Below are positions 26,082 through 33,861 of a DNA stretch of 64,000 bases, piece by piece. Source of the stretch: CAZAPO01 sp044841755. Lineage in GTDB: Bacteria; Bacteroidota; Bacteroidia; Flavobacteriales; Flavobacteriaceae. The stretch is from NCBI GenBank assembly GCA_044841755.1, contig JAXOFM010000001.1, forward strand, positions 806,001-870,000, read 5' to 3'. The position numbers and the translations under genes are program-made. The notes beneath the pieces were generated by a model that did no database searches, was not told the origin of the DNA, and saw nothing but the letters and a program-made list of their open reading frames with translations. The stretch's first letter is position 1. Each line of letters begins with the position of its first letter.

Positions 26082-26677
26082 TGTAATACCCCATTTTTAA
26101 TTTCATATAGATGATCCAATCTTTCTACCTCACTTAACATATGGGTAACAATAAGAATTGTACTTCCGCTATTACGCATTTTATCGGTATAACTCCAAAA
26201 TTTCAAATAGGTATCCCAATCAAAACCACTGTATGGTTCATCAAGTATTAAGAGGTCAGGTTGATGGAGAAGTGAAATTGAAAGGTTCAATTTCTGTTTT
26301 GTGCCGCCACTTAAATTTTTTATTCGCTCATTTTCGTATTTTTTGTAATTGAAATGAGACATCAACTCCTCGCTTTGTTTTTTACTTTGTTTATCATCCA
26401 AATTATAGGCTGAAGAAAAATATATAAAATGTTCTTTCACTGTAAGATGTGGGAATAACATTAAATTTTGAGGACAATAACCTATAGTTCCATTTTTTAT
26501 AATGCGACCTTTTTGTGGTTTTCTTAAACCTACGATGATATCCATTAAAACCGATTTGCCAGAACCATTTTCTCCTACAATGCCAACAATGGTTTTAGCA
26601 TTTAGGTTCAGAGAGATATCTTTAAGAACGGTCTTCTTTCCAAAAGATTTAGCAATATGTTCTAATATTAATATCAT
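26078..26677 (-). CDS. ABC transporter ATP-binding protein
   Basis: 199 residues, complete but short. Walker A is GENGSGKS (about 35-42), the Q-loop CPQN, the signature LSGGT, Walker B LLILDEPYSGFD and the H-loop VTH. It pairs with the permease that follows with a four-base overlap. It energises the predicted exporter of the operon. It lacks the C-terminal extension found in LPS or drug exporters. Confidence 0.93.
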   Translation of the reverse strand: MILILEHIAKSFGKKTVLKDISLNLNAKTIVGIVGENGSGKSVLMDIIVGLRKPQKGRIIKNGTIGYCPQNLMLFPHLTVKEHFIYFSSAYNLDDKQSKKQSEELMSHFNYKKYENERIKNLSGGTKQKLNLSISLLHQPDLLILDEPYSGFDWDTYLKFWSYTDKMRNSGSTILIVTHMLSEVERLDHLYEIKNGVLQ

Positions 26678-27492
26678 TTATTTTTTGAGGTACGAAAATC
26701 TACCCATTCGTGAATAGCATATCCTTTTTGAATTAACTTGTTTCTTTCCTTAAAATCACATTTGCTTAACCACTTGTAACTTTTAGCCATTAAAAAGCTA
26801 ATTGGAATTAGTTTCTTGAACCCAGGAAGAAAATTAATGAGCCTGGTAACTACATTCAGTATCTTATTCTCCGATTCAAGTATGACACTTCTATCTAGGT
26901 TTAAGATGAAATCCTTTTCTTTAGAGCTAATAATATGGTCTTCGATTATGCAATTATGTAACTTTTCTCCATTTAGCCAAACCCATTGAAGGTGTTTTTC
27001 TTCTCGTAATTCAATCCAAACCAAGGTGTTGTTAGCAGTATGAGATCTTCCCCAGCGTAATTCTTTCATCGGAATTAGCCATGGATATGCAGTAAGAATC
27101 AAACGTTCTGCATATCCAGTTCCCTTTAATTCTTTACCATTTATGGATAGGTTCACTTCGGAAACCGGTTGGTAACATTTCCAATCTAGATAACCGTTGT
27201 CCGAATTGTATATTTTACTTTCTATAGGTGCAGCTTTTTCAATCCATTGCCCGTCAATTTCATATTTGCTGTCTCCCCAATAAATTAATTTCTCCTTTCG
27301 TATTGGTAATTGGCTATTTCCAAAGTGTGAATTTACTTTGGTACCACTTTCAGGATGATAGTTAATCCAGCTGGTATAACCAACTGTAAACCCAATCCAG
27401 GATAATTTTGCAGAATAAAAAATCATAGCCTCTCCATTATCACTAACGAAATCTAAAAACCATTTATCTAGATAGAAACTTGACTTTCCCAA
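26674..27492 (-). CDS. CrtC/lipocalin-like protein (possible carotenoid hydratase relative)
   Basis: 272 residues without signal peptide. The segments LDKWFLDFVSDNGEAMIFYSA, LTAYPWLIPMKELRWGR and WVWLNGEKL resemble the paired beta-barrel pattern of CrtC-type carotenoid 1,2-hydratases and related DUF2804/AttH-like proteins. The gene lies between the squalene/phytoene-synthase-like gene and the ABC ATPase (four-base overlap). The frame opens with a TTG start at 27492; the next Met falls inside the first conserved segment, so TTG is preferred. The family assignment is by eye and uncertain. Confidence 0.5.
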   Translation of the reverse strand: MGKSSFYLDKWFLDFVSDNGEAMIFYSAKLSWIGFTVGYTSWINYHPESGTKVNSHFGNSQLPIRKEKLIYWGDSKYEIDGQWIEKAAPIESKIYNSDNGYLDWKCYQPVSEVNLSINGKELKGTGYAERLILTAYPWLIPMKELRWGRSHTANNTLVWIELREEKHLQWVWLNGEKLHNCIIEDHIISSKEKDFILNLDRSVILESENKILNVVTRLINFLPGFKKLIPISFLMAKSYKWLSKCDFKERNKLIQKGYAIHEWVDFRTSKNK

Positions 27493-27498
27493 TATCTT

Positions 27499-28350
27499 TT
27501 AATTAATGTTTATAGTCGAAATAACTTTTTTGAAAACTTTCTTTGCTGGGATCTCATACACTAAGGCAAAAGTCCATTTTTCTAGAAGTGAAAATCCTCC
27601 CCCTTTTATTTTATTATGATGTTTTTCGAGTAGCATTATGCCTTTTTTAGCTCTTCCCAATAACCACTGATCTATTTTTTCTGAGGAAGAACTATTAAGG
27701 TCACTTTGCGTTATTTTAAATTGCTCACATTCTTCTTTAGAAATATTGACATAGCCAGCAGCCAGGTCGTCTTTAATATCCTCAATATCATATTGGTATC
27801 GGCATGCAACTCCCAAAGGTTCAAGAAGCAAATATTTGTCAGGATCATCCTTAAAAACTTTTAAAGTAGCTCTTATAGTACCTCTTATATCCAATAGGTG
27901 AAAATGATGATTAAGTACCTCTTGAGGAAATACAATCATTTTATTTCTTCTTTTAGCATCAAATAAAAGTGACTCTAGAATGTCTTTGGTTTCCTCGGTA
28001 AAATCTTCACCAAATCTTTTAGCTAACTTAAAACAATAGAGCATAAGATAATCTACTTCATCTTTTGGATTCGTTTGGTTTTGTGAAAATTTAATTTTGT
28101 CCTTAACAAAATCAATTTCGTTCGCATAGCATGCGGGTAGTGGAGCATCGCCATCAACAATATCGTCTATATAACGCATTAAAACATAATAATACTCCAA
28201 GAATTTTCCGCGAACTGGGGCAAAAGCTATGTATTTAAAAAAACGCAGATATCGCAAAAAAACACGATATTTCCACCCCCTTGTTTTTAGCATGTGAGTA
28301 AAAACGAGATTTCGCATTTTTGATGGGTCAGTTGGTTTCTGTATCTTCAA
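27499..28350 (-). CDS. Squalene/phytoene synthase family protein
   Basis: Up to 283 residues. The two Asp-rich motifs of head-to-head prenyl synthases are present: YYVLMRYIDDIVDGD (first) and YQYDIEDIKDDLAAGYVNIS (second), spaced as in CrtB/HpnC-type enzymes. These condense two prenyl diphosphates. The usual NxxRDxxxD of the second motif is modified to DIEDIKDD. The long frame uses a TTG start at 28350; an ATG 33 bases further in (28317) is an alternative. It is the first gene of the five-gene operon and is followed after six bases by the CrtC-like gene. It is inside the tRNA-bounded region. Confidence 0.8.
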   Translation of the reverse strand: MKIQKPTDPSKMRNLVFTHMLKTRGWKYRVFLRYLRFFKYIAFAPVRGKFLEYYYVLMRYIDDIVDGDAPLPACYANEIDFVKDKIKFSQNQTNPKDEVDYLMLYCFKLAKRFGEDFTEETKDILESLLFDAKRRNKMIVFPQEVLNHHFHLLDIRGTIRATLKVFKDDPDKYLLLEPLGVACRYQYDIEDIKDDLAAGYVNISKEECEQFKITQSDLNSSSSEKIDQWLLGRAKKGIMLLEKHHNKIKGGGFSLLEKWTFALVYEIPAKKVFKKVISTININ

Positions 28351-28428
28351 AACAAATCTTTATAATGTGATAAAGTGAGGCATTTAGACAATCTATTAAA
28401 TTTAAGAAAAAAAGTATTGCAATAATAA

Positions 28429-28461
28429 TTTGGTATAGACCAAAAATTACCAAAACTTGGT
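28429..28461. promoter_or_regulatory. Two adjacent palindromes upstream of the terpenoid-like operon
   Basis: TTTGGT-ATAG-ACCAAA (28429-28444) and ACCAA-AAC-TTGGT (28449-28461) share the half-site TTGGT and lie 79-111 bases before the first gene of the operon. They look like operator half-sites. No regulator gene is evident next to them. Confidence 0.4.
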
Positions 28462-28519
28462 GACTTGTATTTAAACAGTTTCATTATTTTGATGCACATT
28501 TATAGCATTAATTAACCTT

Positions 28520-28545
28520 CTTGGTTCGAGTCCAAGAGAGGAGCA
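28520..28545 (+). repeat. tRNA-Asn 3'-end copy 3 (putative att site)
   Basis: Matches 8027-8053 of tRNA-Asn over the whole T-arm and into the acceptor strand, with one G lost and one G-to-A change. It is the most distal and most diverged copy, and marks the right end of the tRNA-bounded region. Confidence 0.88.
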
Positions 28546-28562
28546 TTTTAAATATTAAAACT

Positions 28563-28592
28563 GTTATACTATTATAGTGTGACCGTTTTTTT
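28563..28592 (+). terminator. Terminator after att copy 3
   Basis: GTTATACTA / TAGTGTGAC stem with a TTA loop, then CG and seven T. As after the real tRNA, a hairpin follows the tRNA-like sequence. Confidence 0.65.
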
Positions 28593-28603
28593 ATTTTAGT
28601 GAA

Positions 28604-29656
28604 ATGAAATACGTATTTACTTTCTTCGTCACTTTATTTTCACTAACAATATATGGTCAGACTGAACGGTTTAAAAAAGTGGACTCTTTAATTGATGCAA
28701 CTATTAAACGAGATTATCCAGGACTGGGCGTTGGGATAATTAAAGATGGATCCGTAATTTATGAACGCTACAGTGGCTTGTCAAATCTCCAGCATCAGAT
28801 TCCCTTTAGTGAAAAAACGCGATCAAACATAGCGTCCACAGCGAAGCAGTTTACCGCATTAATGATTTTAGATTTATCACTAAACGAGCAACTTAATCTC
28901 AATGATGATCTTAACAATTACTTGCCTAATTTATTTAATAAAGCAAATTCTAAAGTTAAGATAAGGCACTTACTTAATCACACAAGTGGCATTCCTGAGT
29001 ATGTTAATTTGCTAGGTGAAGAAGGTCCGGTTTGGTGGAAGCACGTTGGTCTTGATAATGGTGACATCATAGAATTATTAGGGAAACAGGATGCATTAGA
29101 ATTCGAACCTGGATCTAATTATAGTTATAGTAACTCCAACTACATTATTCTTGCTGAAATTATTGAAAAGGTCACTGGAAATTCCTTTACTGAGTATTCT
29201 AAAAAGTTTTTTCAAAGTTTAGGGATGCATGAAACCGCTTTTGTTGAGCGCTACATGAGCGTGATTCCTAACAGGGCGAATCCTTATTCCGATTGGGGAA
29301 GAGGCGAATGGTGGGAAACCCCAACAGTCACGAAAATGAGTGGTGATGGATTTTTATTCACCACCCTTAGAGATCAGCTCAAATATGAACAAAAGCTGCA
29401 GGTTGATCGTGACAACCTACTCTTAAAACTAAGTCAAGAACCCATATCCAATAGTGAGATAAAAACCTATGGTTTTGGACTAAAACTGCAGGATCGCTTA
29501 AATAGACAAGCCGTACATCATGATGGTGCTACCTACGGTTTTCATTCTCAAACCATCCGTTTCCCAAACGAAAAATTAACTATTTTCATTTTGAGCAATA
29601 ATGGAAATTTTAGAAGCGATTTGATGGCAGATCAAATAGCCAAATATTTTCTTTAA
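28604..29656 (+). CDS. Serine beta-lactamase-like / class C penicillin-binding hydrolase
   Basis: 350 residues with a signal peptide ending near YGQ. The three active-site motifs of the family are seen: STAKQ (SxxK), YSYSNSNY (YxN) and HHDGATYG (in place of KTG). Such secreted enzymes include esterases, D-amino peptidases and true AmpC enzymes; the HxG variant favours an esterase or peptidase over antibiotic resistance. It is the first gene beyond att copy 3, with its own terminator (29712-29737). Confidence 0.88.
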   Translation: MKYVFTFFVTLFSLTIYGQTERFKKVDSLIDATIKRDYPGLGVGIIKDGSVIYERYSGLSNLQHQIPFSEKTRSNIASTAKQFTALMILDLSLNEQLNLNDDLNNYLPNLFNKANSKVKIRHLLNHTSGIPEYVNLLGEEGPVWWKHVGLDNGDIIELLGKQDALEFEPGSNYSYSNSNYIILAEIIEKVTGNSFTEYSKKFFQSLGMHETAFVERYMSVIPNRANPYSDWGRGEWWETPTVTKMSGDGFLFTTLRDQLKYEQKLQVDRDNLLLKLSQEPISNSEIKTYGFGLKLQDRLNRQAVHHDGATYGFHSQTIRFPNEKLTIFILSNNGNFRSDLMADQIAKYFL

Positions 29657-29711
29657 TAGAAGATATTTTTCTGATACAACTTTAGATTAAAGGCGAGTAA
29701 CATATACATGA

Positions 29712-29737
29712 CCACTCAATTTCTTGGGTGGTTTTTT
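29712..29737 (+). terminator. CCACTCA-type terminator
   Basis: CCACTCAA / TTGGGTGG with a TTTC loop and T-tract. Same family of hairpins as at 20527 and 21544. Confidence 0.8.
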
Positions 29738-29817
29738 ATTTCTAACTAAAGGGCTTGAATGTAATTACGAAAGAGGTTATGCTCGATTGAATTTTTAACT
29801 AGAAATAAAAATCATAC

Positions 29818-29833
29818 TAGGGACTAGTCCCTA
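29818..29833. promoter_or_regulatory. 16-bp perfect palindrome, putative LuxR-type operator 1
   Basis: TAGGGACTAGTCCCTA, followed by ATTCAACC, which also follows the second site at 32813. Its centre is 49.5 bases from the first base of the TACATTTG promoter box at 29875. Confidence 0.7.
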
Positions 29834-29874
29834 ATTCAACCTACTGTTTTAGTGGATTAGCTCGATCTATAGAA

Positions 29875-29882
29875 TACATTTG
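29875..29882 (+). promoter_or_regulatory. TACATTTG promoter box of the esterase gene
   Basis: Exact TAnnTTTG match 23 bases before the ATG at 29906, with the palindrome at a fixed distance upstream. Confidence 0.65.
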
Positions 29883-29905
29883 TCTCAACATAAAGAAATG
29901 AAATC

Positions 29906-31621
29906 ATGAATCAAAAAACAATTGTATTAGTACTGGCTCTTCTTTTTACAGGAAGTTTAATTGCTCAGGATAAGAGAACCATTAAGGTCATAGTACCTAA
30001 TAAAACAGACGAAGTATACATTACCGGTAATCAAGAATCTCTCGCTAACTGGGACCCAGGGACCGTTAAGATGAATAAGATCTCAGATTATGAGAGAGCT
30101 ATCACGGTAGATCTTTCCTACCCTGCTGAATTCAAATTCACCAAAGGCGATTGGAGCACTGAGGGAATCATCAAGCAATTAAATGACAACCCTAATCAAA
30201 AAATACAAACAACAACATCTAAAAATATTTTTACTATTAAAGGATGGAGCAACGACATTGACCGAGAAGCATTAGGTCTATCTTATGATGTCACCTTTGT
30301 TCCTTCAAAATATGTAGTGGACGGAAGACAAATAAAAATTGCACTTCCTAAAAATTATAATCCAAAAAATAAATATCCTGTGTTCTATATTACAGATGGA
30401 GCGTCTCGAAATTTTGAGGTCGCTAAAAACTATTTAACCAGCATGGCCAGTGCACCTTATGAAATTATCCCAGAAACAATTTTAGTAGGCATTGTTCATG
30501 GAAGCCATAATGGTAAAAGTAATAGAAATGAAGATTTAGATGTGTACTATGGTAAAAGTGGTAACGAATTTAAAGATTTCCTTTTTGAGGAATTGATTCC
30601 TTATATCAATGAAAGCTACAGCACCTCTGGATTTAATGTAATGATAGGCCATTCAAATGGAGCAGAATTGAACCACTATTTATTTTTAGAAAAAGAGAAT
30701 CCTTTTCGAGGATTTATTTCCATATCCACCAATTTTTTTGGAAAAAGAAAAAACAAAGATGTAGACATAAGAATGGGAAAAACGATGAAAAACTACGAGG
30801 GTAGTGACTTCTATTATTTTGTCGCAAATGCTACTTATGATTCACCAGATAGGATACAGGCAGGAGATGAATATGAAAAAATGCACAAGGCCAATGCGAA
30901 TCCTAAAATTCAATTCAAAAAGAACTTGTACACCAGAAATCACAATTCATTAGTACCTGAAAGTTTATTTGATGGGATACGATTCGTTTACAAAGACTAC
31001 AAACTTTTAGAAAAATACCAAACCTTTTATGACTATAGAGATCATTACTTATCCGATATGGAAAAACTATATGGTATACAAACAAATTATAGTTTAAATG
31101 ATTTAGAAAATGCATTAATGCATATCATAGAAACAAAGAATGAAAAAGAGCTAGATGAATTACATGCTTTTGTTGAAAAAAACAAGCTATGGCAAAATCC
31201 GGTTATGACAGAACCTGGAGGGTTTGATGAAATGAACAAGGGAAATTTTTATATGATGGCTGAATCCTATGAGAAAAGTGCAAGAGAATATACTAAAGCA
31301 TTAGATCAACTTAAGATTACTGTAGAACCCGCCGTTTATTACTATAATTTCGGAAACATTCTTCGAAGTTTTAAAAACACTGAGAAGTACGGTGAATTAA
31401 TGGTCCTTCTCATAAAAAGTAGAGATAAACTAATTAATAATCCTCAACTTTTGGGTAAGGGTAGTAAAAGTTTGCTTCTAAGTCTAAATTACGAAATCGC
31501 CAAACTATCTGCTGAACATAATTTAGCTAAAAAAGAAGGTAAAAAAGCGTTGATTTATTGTAAAGATAATTATAAGAAGAATAAATTCTTTACTGAGGAA
31601 GAACTTGAAGCATTTCGATAA
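29906..31621 (+). CDS. Secreted esterase with N-terminal CBM20-like domain and C-terminal TPR-like region
   Basis: 571 residues with a signal peptide (ending IAQ). Residues ~24-110 form a starch-binding-like beta-sandwich (EVYITGNQESLANWDPG, FKFTKGDW). Residues ~125-360 form an esterase-D-like alpha/beta hydrolase (KYPVFYITDGA, nucleophile in IGHSNGAE, histidine in RNHNSLVPES). The rest is helical and resembles TPR repeats. It probably hydrolyses an ester of a carbohydrate or siderophore outside the cytoplasm. Its promoter carries the palindrome shared with the gene at 32918. The LuxR-type regulator follows downstream. Confidence 0.82.
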   Translation: MNQKTIVLVLALLFTGSLIAQDKRTIKVIVPNKTDEVYITGNQESLANWDPGTVKMNKISDYERAITVDLSYPAEFKFTKGDWSTEGIIKQLNDNPNQKIQTTTSKNIFTIKGWSNDIDREALGLSYDVTFVPSKYVVDGRQIKIALPKNYNPKNKYPVFYITDGASRNFEVAKNYLTSMASAPYEIIPETILVGIVHGSHNGKSNRNEDLDVYYGKSGNEFKDFLFEELIPYINESYSTSGFNVMIGHSNGAELNHYLFLEKENPFRGFISISTNFFGKRKNKDVDIRMGKTMKNYEGSDFYYFVANATYDSPDRIQAGDEYEKMHKANANPKIQFKKNLYTRNHNSLVPESLFDGIRFVYKDYKLLEKYQTFYDYRDHYLSDMEKLYGIQTNYSLNDLENALMHIIETKNEKELDELHAFVEKNKLWQNPVMTEPGGFDEMNKGNFYMMAESYEKSAREYTKALDQLKITVEPAVYYYNFGNILRSFKNTEKYGELMVLLIKSRDKLINNPQLLGKGSKSLLLSLNYEIAKLSAEHNLAKKEGKKALIYCKDNYKKNKFFTEEELEAFR

Positions 31622-31688
31622 AATTGAATGGATACAGATTGATTATGAAGAGCTAACCATCTAATTTCACATGGAGAAGCCCACAAAA

Positions 31689-31723
31689 TAATGTGGCTAA
31701 AAACAACGGTTGTTAGCCACATT
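31689..31723 (+). terminator. Terminator between esterase and LuxR-type gene
   Basis: AATGTGGCT / AGCCACATT outer stem with inner AACAA / TTGTT and a CGG loop. Strong hairpin but only a short T-run, so an attenuator role is also possible. Confidence 0.65.
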
Positions 31724-31751
31724 TTAGATTTGATTACAAACTGAAATTCTT

Positions 31752-31759
31752 TACTTTTG
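31752..31759 (+). promoter_or_regulatory. TACTTTTG promoter box of the LuxR-type gene
   Basis: TAnnTTTG match only 10 bases before the ATG at 31770, so the transcript would have a very short leader. Confidence 0.5.
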
Positions 31760-31769
31760 AATTTCAGGT

Positions 31770-32822
31770 ATGAAACGCATCCTATTTACTTTCGGATTTG
31801 TATTCTTTGCAGCTGGCCAATTCTGTTTTGGCCAGTATTCTATTTCAGGATATTTAGATACTCCGATGAAGAATAAAAGGGTGTATTTAAGCCTATTGAA
31901 GTATAATGAAGATAGCACTATTTATTTAGATCAAATCCTAAGCTCCACATTAACAGATAGTCTGGGTTATTTTTCTTTCGAAGGACAATTACTTTCTAAA
32001 AAGCACGCCTTATACCGTGTCCATTCCAGAGTTGATGAGGAAGGAAGTGCCATGCAAATGTCATTTAATGAAGATTTAAAGAATTTGCACAATTTTGTAT
32101 TCTCAAATCAGGATACCATTTTTTTTGCAAGAAATAACAAGTATTGGTTTTCGAGCAACACCAACACAAATCCTGTAGATGAACAGTGGCAAGAGTTTAG
32201 CAACTATGCTTTTGAATTAAACAGAGAACTCGCTTCTGTAACAGACTTCGAACAAAGAAATCAGTCTTCTATTAAAGTGCTGTCCGAGTTAAAATCATAT
32301 GCCCTTAATAAAGAAGTGCATCCTTTGGTGACATTGATTTTGCTTTCAGGTGTTCAGAAAGACTTTCTTAATGAAGACTTTTTCGACGATACACAGTTTT
32401 ACATGAAACTTCAAGACAGTCTGAATGGCTATTACGAAAATTCGAGTTATGCAGAGCAGTTCAAGGAACTAACTATTGATCTTTCAAAAACTGAAACACG
32501 ACTAAAATTAGAATTATATAAACGATTGACCTATATCTTAGGAGCTCTTGGTATAATATTATTGATTGGCGTGATCTTTTTGCTAGTTAAGCTGAAGCAG
32601 AAGAAACTTCAATATGACTCGCAAGGAAGTATTAACTTAACCAAACAGGAAGAACGTATTGCTGAGCTCATTATTCAAGATAAAACCAATAAGGAAATAG
32701 CTTCCGAACTCTTCATTTCTTTGAGCACTGTAAAAACGCACATTCGTAATATTTACGCCAAATTGGAAGTGGGTAATAGACAAGATTTTATTGAGAAAAT
32801 AAAAAATCATCCTAGGGATTAG
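31770..32822 (+). CDS. Membrane-anchored LuxR-type transcriptional regulator
   Basis: 350 residues. A signal peptide (about 1-22) leads into a beta-rich domain (23-90; like DUF4369/carboxypeptidase-type repeats) and a helical segment. One membrane helix (about 255-274) is followed by a LuxR/GerE helix-turn-helix (289-345: LTKQEERIAELIIQDKTNKEIA, STVKTHIRNIYAKL). The sensor part is thus outside the cytoplasm and the DNA-binding part inside, with no receiver domain. Palindromes fitting a dimeric LuxR protein stand upstream of the two flanking genes. The second palindrome overlaps this gene's own stop codon. Confidence 0.85.
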   Translation: MKRILFTFGFVFFAAGQFCFGQYSISGYLDTPMKNKRVYLSLLKYNEDSTIYLDQILSSTLTDSLGYFSFEGQLLSKKHALYRVHSRVDEEGSAMQMSFNEDLKNLHNFVFSNQDTIFFARNNKYWFSSNTNTNPVDEQWQEFSNYAFELNRELASVTDFEQRNQSSIKVLSELKSYALNKEVHPLVTLILLSGVQKDFLNEDFFDDTQFYMKLQDSLNGYYENSSYAEQFKELTIDLSKTETRLKLELYKRLTYILGALGIILLIGVIFLLVKLKQKKLQYDSQGSINLTKQEERIAELIIQDKTNKEIASELFISLSTVKTHIRNIYAKLEVGNRQDFIEKIKNHPRD

Positions 32823-32828
32823 TCCCCA
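32813..32828. promoter_or_regulatory. Palindrome, putative LuxR-type operator 2
   Basis: TAGGGATTAGTCCCCA, two changes from the perfect palindrome at 29818 and followed by the same ATTCAACC. Its centre lies 49.5 bases from the TACATTTG box at 32870, the same distance as at site 1. It overlaps the stop codon of the regulator. Confidence 0.7.
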
Positions 32829-32869
32829 ATTCAACCCCAATATTCACAGCAGTTATCACTACTCACTTA

Positions 32870-32877
32870 TACATTTG
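32870..32877 (+). promoter_or_regulatory. TACATTTG promoter box of the 248-residue secreted protein
   Basis: Same eight bases as the box before the esterase gene; 40 bases before the ATG at 32918. Confidence 0.65.
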
Positions 32878-32917
32878 CATAATAATCATGTAAAGCAAAT
32901 TAAAAAAAGATAACCAG

Positions 32918-33664
32918 ATGAAACATTTACTCGCAATATGCATACTGCTATCTGTCTATTCAGTTTCCTCATTTGCACAAGAAACGCATATGAATACTTT
33001 GAATGAAATGCGGCAGAAACAAATTGAAAACATCAACAACCCTGAGCTCTGGGACATGGAACGAATGAAGCAGGACATAGATAATACAAATACTGTCTTA
33101 CCATTACGTGATGGTGCCTTCCCTGTTCCGCACTATAACCTATTAGGCCCTTATAGAGGAGGTGGATGGGTTAGTAACACCTTTGCCCGATCAGTTTCTG
33201 ATTACAGGCTCATGGTTGAAGACAAAGAAGTTGTTTTTTCAAGTTTTTTTATTGGGAATAGTGAATTCTATAAAGAGAAAGACAGAAATCGAGTTTTTTT
33301 TACCATCATTTCGGTTATTGATACGGTCAATACAAAGAAAGCAGCATTAGCGCCGACCACTTTTCTTTCAAGAAACCATCCGGACTATGGTGGAGAAGGT
33401 TCAATTATAACTAAAAATGATAGAGTTGACTACGTTACTTTTACCACACCCGATAAAGGTAGTTTTGCTGTTGTAAATATGAGACTTTTTCATCTCGAAT
33501 ATGGGAATATTATTATTGTTGCTCCCCAAAAGGATGGCTCATTTAGGTCACTTCAAGTAAAGAGTGAAAGTGTTAACAATGAAGAAATATTTGAGCACAT
33601 CAAAAACTCTGTATTAAAGCAGGATAATGTGGTTCAATTTCTCACCGATGAGGGTGTAATATAA
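32918..33664 (+). CDS. Secreted protein of unknown function
   Basis: 248 residues with a signal peptide (ending SFAQ). The mature protein is mixed alpha/beta with LLGPYRGGGW, a charged middle and a C-terminal RLFHLEYGNIIIVAPQKDGSFRSLQV. No family is recognised. It shares the palindrome-plus-promoter arrangement with the esterase at 29906, so it is probably controlled by the same LuxR-type protein. The start follows a clear TACATTTG box. A CCACTCA-type terminator follows. Confidence 0.65.
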   Translation: MKHLLAICILLSVYSVSSFAQETHMNTLNEMRQKQIENINNPELWDMERMKQDIDNTNTVLPLRDGAFPVPHYNLLGPYRGGGWVSNTFARSVSDYRLMVEDKEVVFSSFFIGNSEFYKEKDRNRVFFTIISVIDTVNTKKAALAPTTFLSRNHPDYGGEGSIITKNDRVDYVTFTTPDKGSFAVVNMRLFHLEYGNIIIVAPQKDGSFRSLQVKSESVNNEEIFEHIKNSVLKQDNVVQFLTDEGVI

Positions 33665-33744
33665 AGGGTTTAAACGATTGTATTAGCTAAGAAATATTAA
33701 TAAAAATAAGGCTAATAACAATTTAGTTAAAAAACTCCACAAAG

Positions 33745-33767
33745 CCACTCATTACTTGGGTGGTTTA
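33745..33767 (+). terminator. CCACTCA-type terminator
   Basis: CCACTCA / TGGGTGG stem with a short T-run (TTTATT), weaker than its relatives. It lies just upstream of another TATCTTTA promoter module. Confidence 0.6.
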
Positions 33768-33798
33768 TTGTGCTGAAACTTACCATTTAGAATTTTTG

Positions 33799-33844
33799 TA
33801 TCTTTAGAGAACACCCTCCTATGATTCAATTCTTATTCAAATAA
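33799..33844 (+). pseudogene. TATCTTTA promoter plus DUF6090 start relic
   Basis: TATCTTTA (33799-33806) precedes a seven-codon frame MIQFLFK and a stop at 33842-33844, clearly related to the MIKFFRK start of DUF6090 genes. The relic ends 17 bases before the next gene, which likely uses the promoter. Confidence 0.7.
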
Positions 33845-33861
33845 TTTAAATTTAAAACATT

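Noticed and set aside
8052..28520. Integrase, transposase or conjugation genes in the tRNA-bounded region
   Set aside because: All sizeable frames were examined; none has tyrosine or serine recombinase, DDE transposase or Tra features.
28604..29656. Antibiotic-resistance beta-lactamase
   Set aside because: SxxK and YxN are present, but the third motif is HxG and not KTG, and nothing links it to resistance genes. An esterase or peptidase is at least as likely.
31770..32822. Two-component response regulator
   Set aside because: It has a LuxR HTH, but the N-terminus is a signal peptide and an outer domain, with no receiver Asp or Lys.
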